Positions 1 through 10,933 of a stretch of DNA of 64,000 bases are shown here, one piece after another. The DNA is from Pontederia crassipes. Its lineage: Eukaryota; Streptophyta; Magnoliopsida; Commelinales; Pontederiaceae. The stretch is from the NCBI GenBank assembly GCA_030549335.1, contig CM060194.1:36411171-36475170 (forward strand). The letters are read 5' to 3'. Made by a program: the position numbers and the translations under genes. The stretch's first letter is position 1. Each line of letters opens with the position of its first letter. Below the pieces are notes generated by a model, which saw only the letters and a program-made list of their open reading frames with translations, was not told the origin of the DNA and searched no databases.

Positions 1-629
1 AGATGCATGACGAATTTCAACTAGACCATGTCGAGGATGAACTTTCAAGCCTTTTACCGTGGCAAACCAATCACAGTTCAATAAAATAATTGAATTTCTC
101 AAACCAATTTAATTTAATTCCAAGATTTCAACTAATGCCCCATAATAATCTTGTTCGTAATCATTATACACACTTCCTTTTATACACACACCACTATTCT
201 TTTTTTTCTTCCTTGACCTTGATGAATATCAAATATGAATCCATTTGAGAAATATCCCTTGTAACATTTCACTCTAGGTGAAGGACCTTGTGCTATATCT
301 GTGATTCGAGTATCTACTTCATTCGAATTTACCTGTAAAAGAATATTGATTAATAATTATGGCATAGTTATGTTATTATTAAAAGTATAAAAATTTCATA
401 GTTTCTACTTACATATTGCTTTAACCAATTTGCAAACATACTCTCACGTGATCTATCTTTCTCCTCGTCACTAATATTTCGATTGATTTCATATAATGCT
501 TCATCATACATCCTATAGTTACATGAATATTTGTTAGTAATAAAAAATCATGTGAAATTATATAAATGATATTTCTCAAAAAATAGTAATTCTTAGTCAA
601 TAAAAGGCTTAAGCTCGGGTGTGTTTAAT

Positions 630-675
<46 letters not shown>

Positions 676-3130
676 CAGCATCCATCTCAACATCTGACAT
701 CATTCTTCTTGAATAATCTTGAAGTGGTCATCTTGGATGACCAAAAATAGATAGACGTCCAAAGGGCTCAACATCTCCACCATCATCGTTCCTCAGAATT
801 TGTGTTAACTTTGTTTGAACACTTGGTTCAAAATAAAATGAGCAAAATGTTGAAATCTCTTGTATGATATATGTCTCACAAATAGATCCTTCAACACATG
901 CTTTATTCTTCACTTTTTTCTTTGTCTGGTGCATATACCTAAAATCGATAAAAGTAATACAATATTAATGCATTGATATTTTGTGTTTACAATTCAATTA
1001 ATGTATTAAGATAAAAAAATACTTACAACTCAAATGGATACATCCAACGATATTAAACTGGTCCTCCGACTTTGGCCTCATAAGCTAGATGGATTAATAA
1101 ATGTTCCATTAAAACTGTCGAGCAAACATCTCTAAAGAAATGGCTCACCTCCGTTAATGCATCCCATATAGGAATAGGCAAGAAATCACGGAAAGCAACA
1201 GGAAATAACCTTTCGAGAAGTATATGACAATCATGACTTTTTAAACTGAAAAATCTATTATCACCAGCACTCACGCATCTAGATATATTTGAAGCATAGC
1301 CACTAGGTAGTTTTAACTCTTTAAGCTAGATCCGAATATCTCTTTGTTGTTCTTAACTTAGTGTGAAGGAAGCTTTAGGTTTTACAACCCTCCCATTTGA
1401 ATATATTAATTTCAACTCAGGTCGCTTGCAATATTTAGCCAAATCTTCTCTAGCTTTAATGTTATTTTTTGTTTTATTCTTAACATACATCACCGTGAAA
1501 AATATATTTTCAAATACATTCTTCTCAACTTGCATCACATCAAGATTATGATGAATTAAATTGGTGTGCCAATAAGGCAATTCCCAAAATATACTTCTTT
1601 TGACCCAGTTGTTGCACACCAAATCCATTTATCTTTTTATTGTCAGCTTTTGTTCCAAAAGTGACATCAAGGAGTTTAGAAATTCTAGAAAGCATCTCCT
1701 GTCCAGACAGTCGTGGAGGAGGCAAGTCTTTCTCAATAATTCTTTTTTAAAATTTATCCCTTTGTTTCCTATAAGGATGATTCTGAGGTAGGAATTGTCT
1801 ATGACAATCAAAAAAAGAAATCTTCCTTCCACTATCAAGGTGAAATGACTTTGTGTGCTCCATGCAATATGGGCATGCTAATCTACCATGAGTACTCCAA
1901 AATAGACAACATGGCATAAGCTGAAAAGTCGCTAATTGTCCACATGAGTGCTACTTTCATTTGAAAGTTTTGTTTTTTACATGCGTCATAAGTGTTGACC
2001 CCAACAATCCATAATTCCTTTAACTCATCAACTAGTGGCCTCAAGAACACATCTATATATTTTCCAGGACTTTTAAGATCAAGGATGACCAAAGTCAGAA
2101 ACATGTATGGACTTTTGTTGCACATGCCTGGAGGCAAATTATACACAAAAATAATTACTGGCCAACAAGAATAAGGAGTACCAAATTGTCCAAAAGGATT
2201 AAAACCATTAGTGCAAAGTCCAATTCGCACATTTCGTGGATCTGAAAAGAAGGAAGGATGGGTTCGATCAAAATGCTTTCAAGCTTCATCATCAGCAGGA
2301 TGCGCCATAAATCCTTCTTGACATTTATTAGAAGCATGCCATGTCATATGCTCTGATGTTTTCTCAGACATAAATAATCTTTGAAGTCTATGTGATAATG
2401 GCAAGTATCGCAACACCTTACGAGGCACATCCTTCTGTCTATTATGGCGCATTGTTCTCAGTTTATATCGAGAATGCCCACAAATATGACAAAATAATTT
2501 ATTTGCATTCTCCTTGTAATATAAGATGCAATGGTTAATACAAACATTTATCTTTTGATAGCCTAGGTCAAGTTTTGCCATCTTCTTCTTCGACTTATAG
2601 AAATTAGGTGCAAGCTTCTCGCCCTCCGGCAGCATTTCTTTTATCAAGGAAACAATGCGATCATAACACTTCTCACTCATGTTGAACTCTAACTTAATGT
2701 TTAATAGACGCGACAATGCAGATAATTTTGTATGCTTTTCACAACCTTCCCAAAGTTGCTCATCAGCATCATTTAGTAATGAATAAAACTTTGAAGCTTC
2801 TAAATTTGGGGGTTCATTTACCATTTTATCTCCATCAGTAACTTGATTGAAATTAGGACCTGGAGCATCCATTACCATGATTCTAAAAGAATTAAAATGC
2901 TCAACATCATCCATATTAGATGTTGCAGATTCAACTTGTTCTCCATGAGCATCCCAAATTAAATAGTCTTTTTTGAATCCTTTCATGCAAAGGTGAATGG
3001 ATATTGTATCTCTATCATGAAATAAAAAATTATTGCACTTTAAACAAGAGCATCTAATTTTTCCTCCATAAGAAATTCCAAGTTGAGAAAATGCAAAGTT
3101 AATAAAACTTTGCACGCCTGCTTTGATCAC
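1..3130 (-). pseudogene. CACTA TNP2-like transposase, disrupted
   Basis: The TNP2-family transposase cuts and rejoins CACTA termini in the nucleus. In order on the minus strand: an N-terminal transposase-associated domain with Cys pairs (about 3130-2900; motif IRCSCLKCNN), the tnp2 core (about 2480-1353; NGFNPFGQ near 2190, then YNLPPGM, and WVKRSIFWELPYW near 1600), a DUF4218-like region (1274-728; LKSHDCHILLERL), and a DUF4216-like tail that continues past base 1. Breaks are visible. The Trp expected just after HPADDEA near 2280 is a TGA stop. There is a frameshift near 1895 at the conserved WSTHG. Part of DUF4218 is missing between FFRDVCS and the LLIHLAYEAK segment. An (AT)n tract splits the coding region near 630-672. 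Some gaps may be introns, but these defects argue strongly that it is inactive. Confidence 0.9.
632..672. repeat. (AT)n microsatellite, about 20 units
   Basis: An uninterrupted AT dinucleotide tract lies inside the transposase coding region. Conserved DUF4218/4216-type residues can be read on both sides of it (minus strand), so it expanded within former coding sequence. Confidence 0.95.
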
Positions 3131-3869
3131 TTGACATGGTCTGTGATAAAAATTTCATATAATTGATATACATTTCAATATTAGTAATCCAAATTACTAA
3201 CAAAAAATGTGAAAGATAATACCAAACAAAAATTAAATATAATAAACATGATATAAATTCACACAATATTGTAGTTTATAATATGTGATAAAAACTCAAA
3301 CAATAAATCATACTACACAAATATTCTTAATCCACATGTAAATTAAAAATATTGATGTCCCATAACAATGCATCATTAATCTAATTCAAATAATTTATTT
3401 AATATATATCATCGCAATTGTCCAAGATGAATACAAAAATGCATAATTACATATGTTAGCACGTAACTTTTAAATAATGATATAAACATGAAATATGTGC
3501 TAGCCGTTATTAAACAAATATATAAAGTAATATAAATCACAACATTGTTACTTAAAAATATAAAGAAATATATCATGCAAAAAGTTATTAAACAAATAAA
3601 ACATATATAATAACAAATTATTGTTATTATTGCATTTCCCATTCAAACCATAAATACATTTCAACAAAATTGTACAATTTTCAGATAAATTTAAAATTTA
3701 ATAATTAAGAGATGATTTATCATTCAAATAAAAGTTTTCTATAATTAAATAAGAAAGAAGAAGTAACACGTACCTATATCGGAATAACTCGAAGCTTGAA
3801 CTCTTTTCTTGAAAAATATACATTCAAATAAATTATTTTGTTAAAAATTTATAAGAAAATAAAATATGT

Positions 3870-3993
3870 GTCGCCTGGCATCAGGGCTGCAAAAGCCCTG
3901 ACGGCTACAAGGCAGCCCTGTGTCAGGCGCTACAAAACGCAGTGCCTTGGCGTAGGGCGGCTGCGTCCTGCGCCTTGGCATCGGTCGCCGGGA
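3870..3993. other. GC-rich island with a short hairpin
   Basis: A GC-rich patch of about 125 bp in a strongly AT-rich region between the transposase and the CACTA terminus. It contains the inverted repeat CAGGGCT-GCAAA-AGCCCTG (3881-3899) and repeated GCCTTGGC/GCCTGGCA motifs. It could belong to the element's 5' untranslated region. I recognise no gene in it. Confidence 0.5.
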
Positions 3994-4069
3994 GATGAAA
4001 GGAGAAAAAAATACCTGAGAGATGAAAAGTTATTTGCCCTAGATAGAATTAGGTAGTTCTTTATTTCTT

Positions 4070-4416
4070 TTATATAGTAATAAAATGATTTGGTGGATTA
4101 AAATGATTTGTGATAATATTGTGACCAAAGATAAAATAAATAAATATGATCATAATGTGATAAATATATTGTGACGATTTTATATTTATCATTTTTGAGT
4201 CACTAAATATTTTAATTAAAACAGTGCTTACAAAAATGTCACAAAAATATGATGGATTTCTGATGAACGATCTTGTGACAAATATTATCGTCACATATCG
4301 GTCACTAAAATATCAAATTTATATCGGTCACAAAATTCTCATAAATCTATTAAATATTGTGATAGGATTATTTCGTCACAAAATATCCGTTACAGAAAGT
4401 ATGTTTTCTTGTAGTG
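4070..4416 (-). repeat. CACTA subterminal repeats and terminal inverted repeat
   Basis: About ten GTCAC/GTGAC motifs in both orientations lie in the last 350 bp before the terminus at 4416. In En/Spm-type elements the subterminal repeats bind the TNPA-like protein. The terminus itself (4401-4416) reads ATGTTTTCTTGTAGTG on the plus strand. Confidence 0.8.
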
Positions 4417-4618
4417 ATTCTACCACTGATGTAGTAAAATATCGTAAGGTAAGAGCAATTATAACATTTAGATTAATTTCCAAGGAGTTTGATGATTTAA
4501 AGTACTATAATAGTTTAAATAAATTCATAATCTATCGGGTACAAGAATCACACTATGAAATAACTAAATATTAATTAATTATCAAATAATAAAAGAGTTT
4601 ATATTTATTTGAGGGAAA

Positions 4619-5657
4619 TTAGGGTGAGATCAATCTCACCCTCAAATCTTTCAATCATGTCCATTATAACTCAATGTGCATTGGTTCAATGGTCAAGAAT
4701 GCGCAGAGGCAAAATAATATTAGGATCGGTTCATATGAAAAAAAACTGAAAAAAAATGGGTGAGAAGCAACCCCCAACCGATCTCTTCCCCCTTTTGCTT
4801 CTAGCCGACCTAGGGAGTGAACAGGGAGGTCGAATGACGAAGCATTGGAGTTGGAGCAAATAAGATCGTCAATCGTTGAGCGGGCAGGGAGGTCGCCTGA
4901 CGCGACATCCAACGGGCAAGAGTGGTCGCTTGGCACGGCGTTGGGACGGAAGAGGTCATCGGTCGTCCTTGAGCGGGCGGAGAGGTCGCCTGGCGCAGCG
5001 TTGAACGGACAAGGAGGTCGCCTAGCACGGTGTCGAAGTGGACGAGGTCTCCTGGCATGGCGTCGAAGTGGACGAGGTTGACAGCCATCCTCGAGTGGGA
5101 AAGGAGGTCGCCTAGCGCGTCATCGGAGCAAACGAGGTTGCCGTCCATTGAGTGGGTAGGGAGGTCGAGTGGGCGAGAGAGGTGGCTTGGTGCGATGTTA
5201 GAGCAAATGAGGTCGACAGCTATCGAGAAGGGAGATTGCCTGGTGTGGCATCGGGCAGGAGAGGGAGATCGCCTGGCACGACGTCGGAGGGGACGAGGTC
5301 GTCGGCCGTCGAGCGGACAAGGGGGTTGCCTGGCTGGACGCCGAGGGAGGTCGCTTGGCGCGGCATTGAAGCGGATGAGATCGTTGGCCATTGAGTAGGC
5401 AAGGAGGTCGCTTGGCACGACATTGGAGTAGACGAGATTGCTAGTCATCGAATGAGTAAGGAGGGTGTAGGCATGACCGTTGAGGATGCAAGAAGTGAGA
5501 TGGTGGTATCTTGCTAGGGCGGTTCGACACAACTTTTGTTTCTTTTTCAAATGATCAGTTCAAGTTAAGATGCATCAATATGAAGCGTTGAACTAGAATC
5601 TAGATATTATAACGATCAAATTAAAAGATGAGATCAATTTCGTCATTTTCACTCTAA
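4619..5657. mobile_element. Possible TIR element carrying GC-rich minisatellite DNA
   Basis: The left end TTAGGGTGA (4619-4627) matches, with one mismatch, the reverse complement of the right end TCACTCTAA (5649-5657). Weaker inverted similarity continues for about 100 bp inward on each side (TCTTTCAAT and ATTATAA against TCTTTTAAT and TTATAA). The centre is the GC-rich minisatellite. No convincing target duplication is visible. The family is unassigned; a MULE-like element is one guess. Confidence 0.35.
4820..5470. repeat. GC-rich degenerate minisatellite
   Basis: The motif GAGGTCGCCTGGCGCG recurs, followed by a GTCGGAGCGGACGAGGTCG-like block, at spacings of about 30-60 bp and with much degeneracy. 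Long open frames exist on both strands (246 codons on minus, 122 on plus), but they encode only low-complexity repeats. I take them to be by-products of GC-rich repeats, not genes. Confidence 0.75.
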
Positions 5658-6252
5658 CTTTTTTTCTATTTATTTATAGCCAATTACGATCACAACAATC
5701 TAACAATTAAGGAAGATAAAATAATAATGTTTAGATAAGAATATCAATTAAATAAATCTATCTTATATGACATGACATTTCACGTGTCATCCAATAGGTA
5801 ACACCAACTTTTTGGTGGAGCACGTTCCTCCGTGTAATCATGCACCTCCCGACTTTGCTCATTGCCGCCATGCAACGTGTGAACCGGACAAGAATGACAT
5901 CAGTCCAATGGACGTCGTCGATGTGAACAATGCAACTGAAGCTGCACGGACAGCGAGGCCAACCAAGTGGCACCCTAAATTACTTGGGCCTGTTTGGTAC
6001 GGTGTCACACTGCGCCTGAAAGAAAAATAAATTTGTACATAATAAATTTGTTTTCTATAAATTTGAATTATTTAAAAATTTTTTAAAAAAGTAAAATATT
6101 TATTTTTCTCTGTCCCATCTCACAGCAAGAATATTTAAACTTTCACTTTTTTAAATTACGAGACGAAAACAGGTGACCAACAAAAATTTTTCTTATCTCT
6201 TCAAATGTTCTTGTTCCTACAAAGTTTGGATAAAATTATAAGAGAATACTTA
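5658..6252. other. No gene seen
   Basis: The first 350 bp are mixed composition with short open frames of no recognisable family (5758-6030). The rest is AT-rich spacer leading to the foldback element. Confidence 0.5.
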
Positions 6253-7138
6253 GGATGTTCTTAATGTCACTTCATATTTTTCATTTTATTCTCTTATTTT
6301 CATTAATATTTTCTTAAATCACTTCTCCCATAACATCTTTTCATCTTTCACTTTTCACCAAATTTATTTAAATTAATTAATATTATAATTATCTTTCCTT
6401 TCTCCACTTTCTCTTTCTTCTGATTAGTGCTTTTATTTTTTTATTATAAAAATATAATACTTATATAATATGAGATATGATACACATATAAATTCAATTA
6501 ATGTGTAAAACTAAAATTGCATCAAATATGTAAAGTATTAGAAAAGATATATGAAATAAAGTGAAAATAAAAAATAATGTAAGTGAAAATAAAGTACTAC
6601 AAAAAAATTAAAAAGAATTTTATACAAATAATTATATATTCTGATTATTTAATAAGTCTGTGTCATTTTTCTAATTTCTTAGAACTCATTTATCTTATAT
6701 TTTTTCCAAAACTAATTTATATGTATATTACTTAATATGTGTTCCCTTTATATTATACCATATTTTCCCCTTAATTTTTCTGTAGTACTTTATTTTCATT
6801 ATTTCCATTTTATTTTATATATCTTTTCTAATACTTTTCATATTTGATGCAATTTTAGTTTTACATATTAATTAAATTTATATGTGTGCATCATATCTCA
6901 TATTATATAAGTATTATATTTTTATAATAGAAAAATAAAAGCACTAATCAGAAGAGAGAGGAAGTGGAGAAAGGAAAGATAATTAGAATATCAATTAATT
7001 TAAATAAGTTTGGTGAAAAGTGGAAGATGAAAAGACACTATGAAAGAAGTGAAGGGAGAGAATATTAATAAAAGTAAGAGGATAAAATGGGAAATGTGGA
7101 GTGACATTAAGGATTAGAGGAGTGGCATCAAGGCACCC
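6253..7138. mobile_element. Foldback/MITE-like element with long inverted arms
   Basis: The left arm (about 6253-6612) is the imperfect reverse complement of the right arm (about 6769-7138). For example, TTAATGTCAC at 6261-6270 pairs with GTGACATTAA at 7101-7110, and AAAGTACTACA at 6591-6601 pairs with TGTAGTACTTT at 6781-6791. The loop is about 155 bp. No transposase is encoded. The outer limits are uncertain because the right arm carries an extra GTGGCATCAAGGCACCC stretch, and no clear target duplication is seen. RNA from it would form a long imperfect hairpin. Confidence 0.8.
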
Positions 7139-8010
7139 AATTACTTATGCACATTTTTGTTTGCAACAGTAGGGGCTCCGGCCAAGGGTGTAAGAATTAA
7201 AATTCATCCCTTACAATTAGAACCTCATCCAAAAAATTGTAGAAGTCCGAAGAATCTATTTTTATTTATAAAATTAATACATATATTATTAATTCTTTTA
7301 TTATAGATATAATATTTTTTTGTATAAAATTTCATACTTTTCTATCACATTATCAAACTCTAATTTATTAACTTTAAAATTTTAATAGTATATTTTAAAT
7401 TTAATATAAAATTAAATATTTTTATAAAAAATATAATTATATAAAAGTAGGGTTCCCAAAAAATCATTCGAAAAATCGATCCGCTAGAGGGTGATTTTTA
7501 TTTTTTCTAAATGATTTTAGGATGATTTTTTTAATTTTAAAAATCGATCTAAAAAATAGTGGTTGGTTTGTTTAGACAGAAAATCTGACTCGACCCAAAC
7601 TACTTTCACCCTTAGCTCGGGCAACACCTTATTTCGCAAAAGACTTGAGGAATATATTCGATAAAATGATTAGGCAAGTTTCGTTGGAAGACAAAGTTAA
7701 GAAGAATAAAATAAAAAAAATTAAAATATTCTTATTATATCTATCATTTGATTTGAAGAGAATAAAATTTACAAATATAATACTTTATATTTAAAATTTA
7801 TTATACATAAGTACTCTTCAAATATCATAATAATAATAAAATATTTGTATAATACTATATGATTGAATTTTTAAAAATTAATATACGATTGAAAAGTTTG
7901 AAAATTTTTCATAAGAATACATTTATTCTTCTTAATGGGTTAAAGATATCGGTTTCATGATTTTTAAGGTGATTTTATGCTTTTTGAGATTTGATCAACA
8001 TATTTCTATT
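7139..8010. other. AT-rich spacer, no gene seen
   Basis: Low-complexity AT-rich sequence. Short repeats of a GATTTTTA-like word occur near 7480-7560. I can support no coding, RNA or mobile feature here. Confidence 0.5.
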
Positions 8011-8480
8011 CTAAGAGGTACGGTGTTTGACTATATTATCAGAATAATGATATATTTCAGTATTTATTCTGCAACCAAATGACCTCATAAAGGATTTGAC
8101 AATCCTCGAACCGAGAATAAGTGGTAGAGGGTCACTAACATCATCTGAACCTTGAAGGAAGTCGAATCTTCTGTACTTGAAGCTTGGGACTTCACCTGCA
8201 GAACATGGCTCTTGTGGAAGAGAGGTCGAGTGCATGTCTCCTCGATCAACACATATCAGTCTATCCGCACATTGCCACACTTGGGCAGAATGGGATACAA
8301 AACATCATTCATGGATAACATTTGTGTACTGTAACGTGCAGACAGTTTCCGCCATACCCCTTAGCAAGAACTCATGGAGACCTCTCCCTCCATACAAGGC
8401 AACTAGCTTGTGCTTGGAGACTTACAACATCACTTGGGCACTGAAAAGAGAGGCAGGGCCCTCGACGATCAAGCGGCAGG
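8011..8480 (-). pseudogene. Unidentified coding-like relic
   Basis: On the minus strand one reading frame stays nearly open for about 150 codons, with normal protein composition and far less AT than the flanks. It includes KLVALYGGRGLHEFLLRGM (about 8380-8330), then VWQCADRLICVDRG, and DDVSDPLPLILGSRIVKSFM (about 8140-8085). It is broken by in-frame stops, one near 8305 where TGA probably replaced a Trp codon. The KLVALYGGRG stretch is faintly kelch-like, but I do not recognise the family. It is most likely a gene fragment or retrocopy; no parent gene is visible in the window. Confidence 0.35.
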
Positions 8481-8719
8481 CTCCTAATTGCAAAACACTC
8501 TATATTAGAGATAAGCAACGGTCAGGTCGGCTAACTAACCGACTGAATAATTCGATTAATTGCTTGAATCGAGTTAACCAAAATTTTGATTTGATTGTGT
8601 GAATTCAATATTTTAACCCAAATTTAAAATATTATAAAATTCACAAAATTTGAAAATATGTATTAAAAAGTTATATGTATTCAAAATAAAGGGTAAAAAT
8701 TAAATTTGAATGTTGTAAT

Positions 8720-9937
8720 TGTAGGATCTCAAAAGACACCAAGAGAGGGAGTGAATTGGTGCTCAAATCAAAAATGTCGATTTCACAAAAATCATCGCAG
8801 AAGCGTAAAATTGATTCTTAAATCTTTTACAATTCAGACCACAAACTCAATGTTAGAGGGAGAGAGAGAAAAAATCAAACGCAAACATACGGTGGTTGTT
8901 GTCGAGGTTCGGCCACACCTTGACCTACATTCCCGCTCCGACTTCTCGACCTCGAGACCGTCGGAGATTCCACTAATCCCTTTGTTCCAAATGGGGCAAG
9001 GAAGAAAGCCCTTTACACAATTACTTTTTTCTTCGCTTCGAGAGGCAAGGTTACCTCTCCTCCTAGGAAGTTAATCTACTTCTCTCGCTCAAGAAGTAAG
9101 ATTTAGAACCTCTTTTACACAGGAGCTCTCTCTATTTTTCTGAATAATAATGTTTCTCTCTTTTACAATTCTATGCTCACAAGAGTGGAAGAGAGAAAGA
9201 AGAGCAAACTAAAAATGAAAACTTCAAGATGAATGTCTTCTTTTGATAACTTGAAGTTTTTCTTCAAGGCTTGGATGAGTGCACTTCCTTCTAACTTTGT
9301 CACTCCTTTTATAGGCTTCTGCAAGTGAGAAAGTCGTCCAAAAATCATTTCACACTTTTCTCCTTCAAATTTAACCGTTACTGTTTATTTGACTCGGAGG
9401 CCAGTCGATCGCACATATGGACCGGTCGACCGGTACACATTCTTTTATGAAAAATGTGACTGTTGGCGAATTTTGCACTGTCCGATCGACTTGTATCTTG
9501 GACCAGTCGACCGGTACCTCGACCGATACAGTCTCGACGTTCTGCTGGTTGAAATTAAACATTTTCTGCACTGACCGGTCGACATGTGTTCTGGACCGGT
9601 CGACTGATATTTTGGACCGGTCGACATGTGTTCCTGACCGGTCGACCAGTTTTCCAGCCGGCAGCTCGACCGCCCTGCACTATTTTAAGCATAACTTTTT
9701 GCACAGTTATCCAAATGAGATGATTTTTATTCTATGGAAAGCTAACAGAATTCTCTATAACTTGGATATTTATGACTAATCCAAAATCTAATAGGATCAT
9801 AGTTAATTATTTAATCGAATTATAGTGCATAAAGTTATCCCTTTTTCTTTAAACTTTTTCAGCATTTTAACTTTAATCTTTCGAGGTTTGTATCATCAAA
9901 ATATAATTTTATATATCTCTAAAACTTAGATCCAACA
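8720..9937 (-). mobile_element. Solo LTR, probably Ty1/copia
   Basis: The unit begins TGTAGGATCT and ends AGATCCAACA, and is flanked by a perfect 5-bp duplication GTAAT (8715-8719 and 9938-9942). On the minus strand it starts TGTTGGATC, a common plant copia LTR start. The GGTGTCTTTTGAGATCC-type 3' end resembles copia LTRs that precede a methionine-tRNA primer site, and similar sequence recurs at 52.76 and 62.57 kb. A TATA-like CCTATAAAAGG lies near 9305-9316 on minus. No internal domain adjoins either end, so this is a solo LTR left by LTR-LTR recombination. Confidence 0.85.
9400..9672. repeat. GACCGGTCGAC repeat cluster within the LTR
   Basis: At least six copies of a GACCGGTCGAC-like word, partly palindromic (ACCGGT and GTCGAC), are spaced about 27-35 bp apart. 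The best copies are in 9570-9655. Two short open frames across it encode only DRST-type repeats and are not genes. Confidence 0.8.
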
Positions 9938-10353
9938 GTAATAAGAAAAAAATTAGGATATCAATCAAATTAAACAAAATATAATTTATGTACATATAAT
10001 AATCTTTTACATAAAGATAATGCAGAAATATAAACAAAATTTAATTGTTGGTTAATTCAAATTTTAATCAAAATGTTGATTAATTATCCATAATCGATCG
10101 ATTGAGGTTCCAAAAATTTACTTGTGCTTGGGATCAATTGGGAGCCATATCAAGGAGGCATGTCTCAAAATAGAAGCACGTCAATAGGAGAATGGAAACT
10201 GTTGCACAGAAGGTGAGTCCCTCCGCTCCCATGTGGTAAATCATTTAAAATCTCCTATAGAAATCAAGGCCAATACAAGCCACTACACAACTTTTACATT
10301 GCTTCATCCCTAATGATCGCATAGATTCTTTCCATCTAAAAGTCGGTCTCACA

Positions 10354-10920
10354 ATGTAATCAAGAAAGCCTTATGGAGTATGTGTCCCTTCAAACCCCCG
10401 GGTTCGGATAGCTTCTAGGCCTATTTCTTCGAATCCAATGGATAGCAAGTCTTATAAACAACCATAGACATCATTCAAGGTAGGAGAAGTAAACCACATC
10501 TTTATTTTCTTCATCTTAATGACCCAAAAATAGTATCCAACTTCTGGAAAATAAGCATCTACAATGTCATTCTCAAAATCATCACCAAAACTTAGCCAAT
10601 CGTCGTATCAAGTGTGCCATGACATGACTCATTTCTCCTAACCAATCAGCTTTCATCCCCGAAAAACTCATACATACAACATAGTTGGCAACAAGAGATC
10701 ATCCAATCCATGTGAAGAATGATGGGACGCAAGGCTTTTGTTGCTATAAAGCTAGATCAAGCCAAAACTTTCGACAACATCAAGTGGAACTTCATAAGGG
10801 ACCCACCCTCTCACCTCTACGAGAATCCCTACCTCCACCTGTTGAGCCATCATGTCATGCATTCCATCTCCGACGGCTCAAGTTTTATGGAACGGTGAAC
10901 TTATGACCACCTTCAATCCA
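10354..10920 (+). pseudogene. LINE reverse transcriptase relic
   Basis: Plus-strand frames carry ordered motifs of plant L1-type reverse transcriptase: KKALWSMCPFKPPGSDSF (from about 10361), SIYNVILKIITK (about 10560), SPNQSAFIPEKLIHTT (about 10637), QEIIQSM followed by KAFVAIKLDQAKTFDNIKW (about 10695-10785), and VLWNGELMTTFNPKRGV (about 10883-10933). The frame is broken by several stops and a shift before the last motif. The endonuclease, the catalytic YADD block and RNase H are not seen. It is on the opposite strand to the large LINE at 39-45 kb. Confidence 0.8.
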
Positions 10921-10933
10921 AAAAGAGGTGTTA

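Larger units (their letters stand above)
1..4416 (-). mobile_element. CACTA (En/Spm-type) DNA transposon, partial
   Basis: The element reads leftward. Its 5' terminus is at 4416, where the minus strand begins CACTACAAGAAAACAT, the usual terminus of plant CACTA elements. Inside it lie subterminal GTCAC/GTGAC motifs, then a decayed TNP2-type transposase that runs off the left edge. The base triplet after the terminus is ATT, which could be the 3-bp target duplication, but the partner end is outside the window. The other terminus and any TNPA-like gene cannot be judged. Confidence 0.9.

Noticed and set aside
4810-5550. 246-codon minus frame and overlapping plus frames
   Set aside because: Low-complexity translation of a GC-rich minisatellite; long frames occur on both strands at once.
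5758-6030. Overlapping 71-72-codon frames with mixed composition
   Set aside because: No recognisable domain, and open on both strands.
9400-9672. CRISPR-like spaced repeats
   Set aside because: Plant nuclear DNA; repeats are short, degenerate and inside a solo LTR, with no Cas genes.
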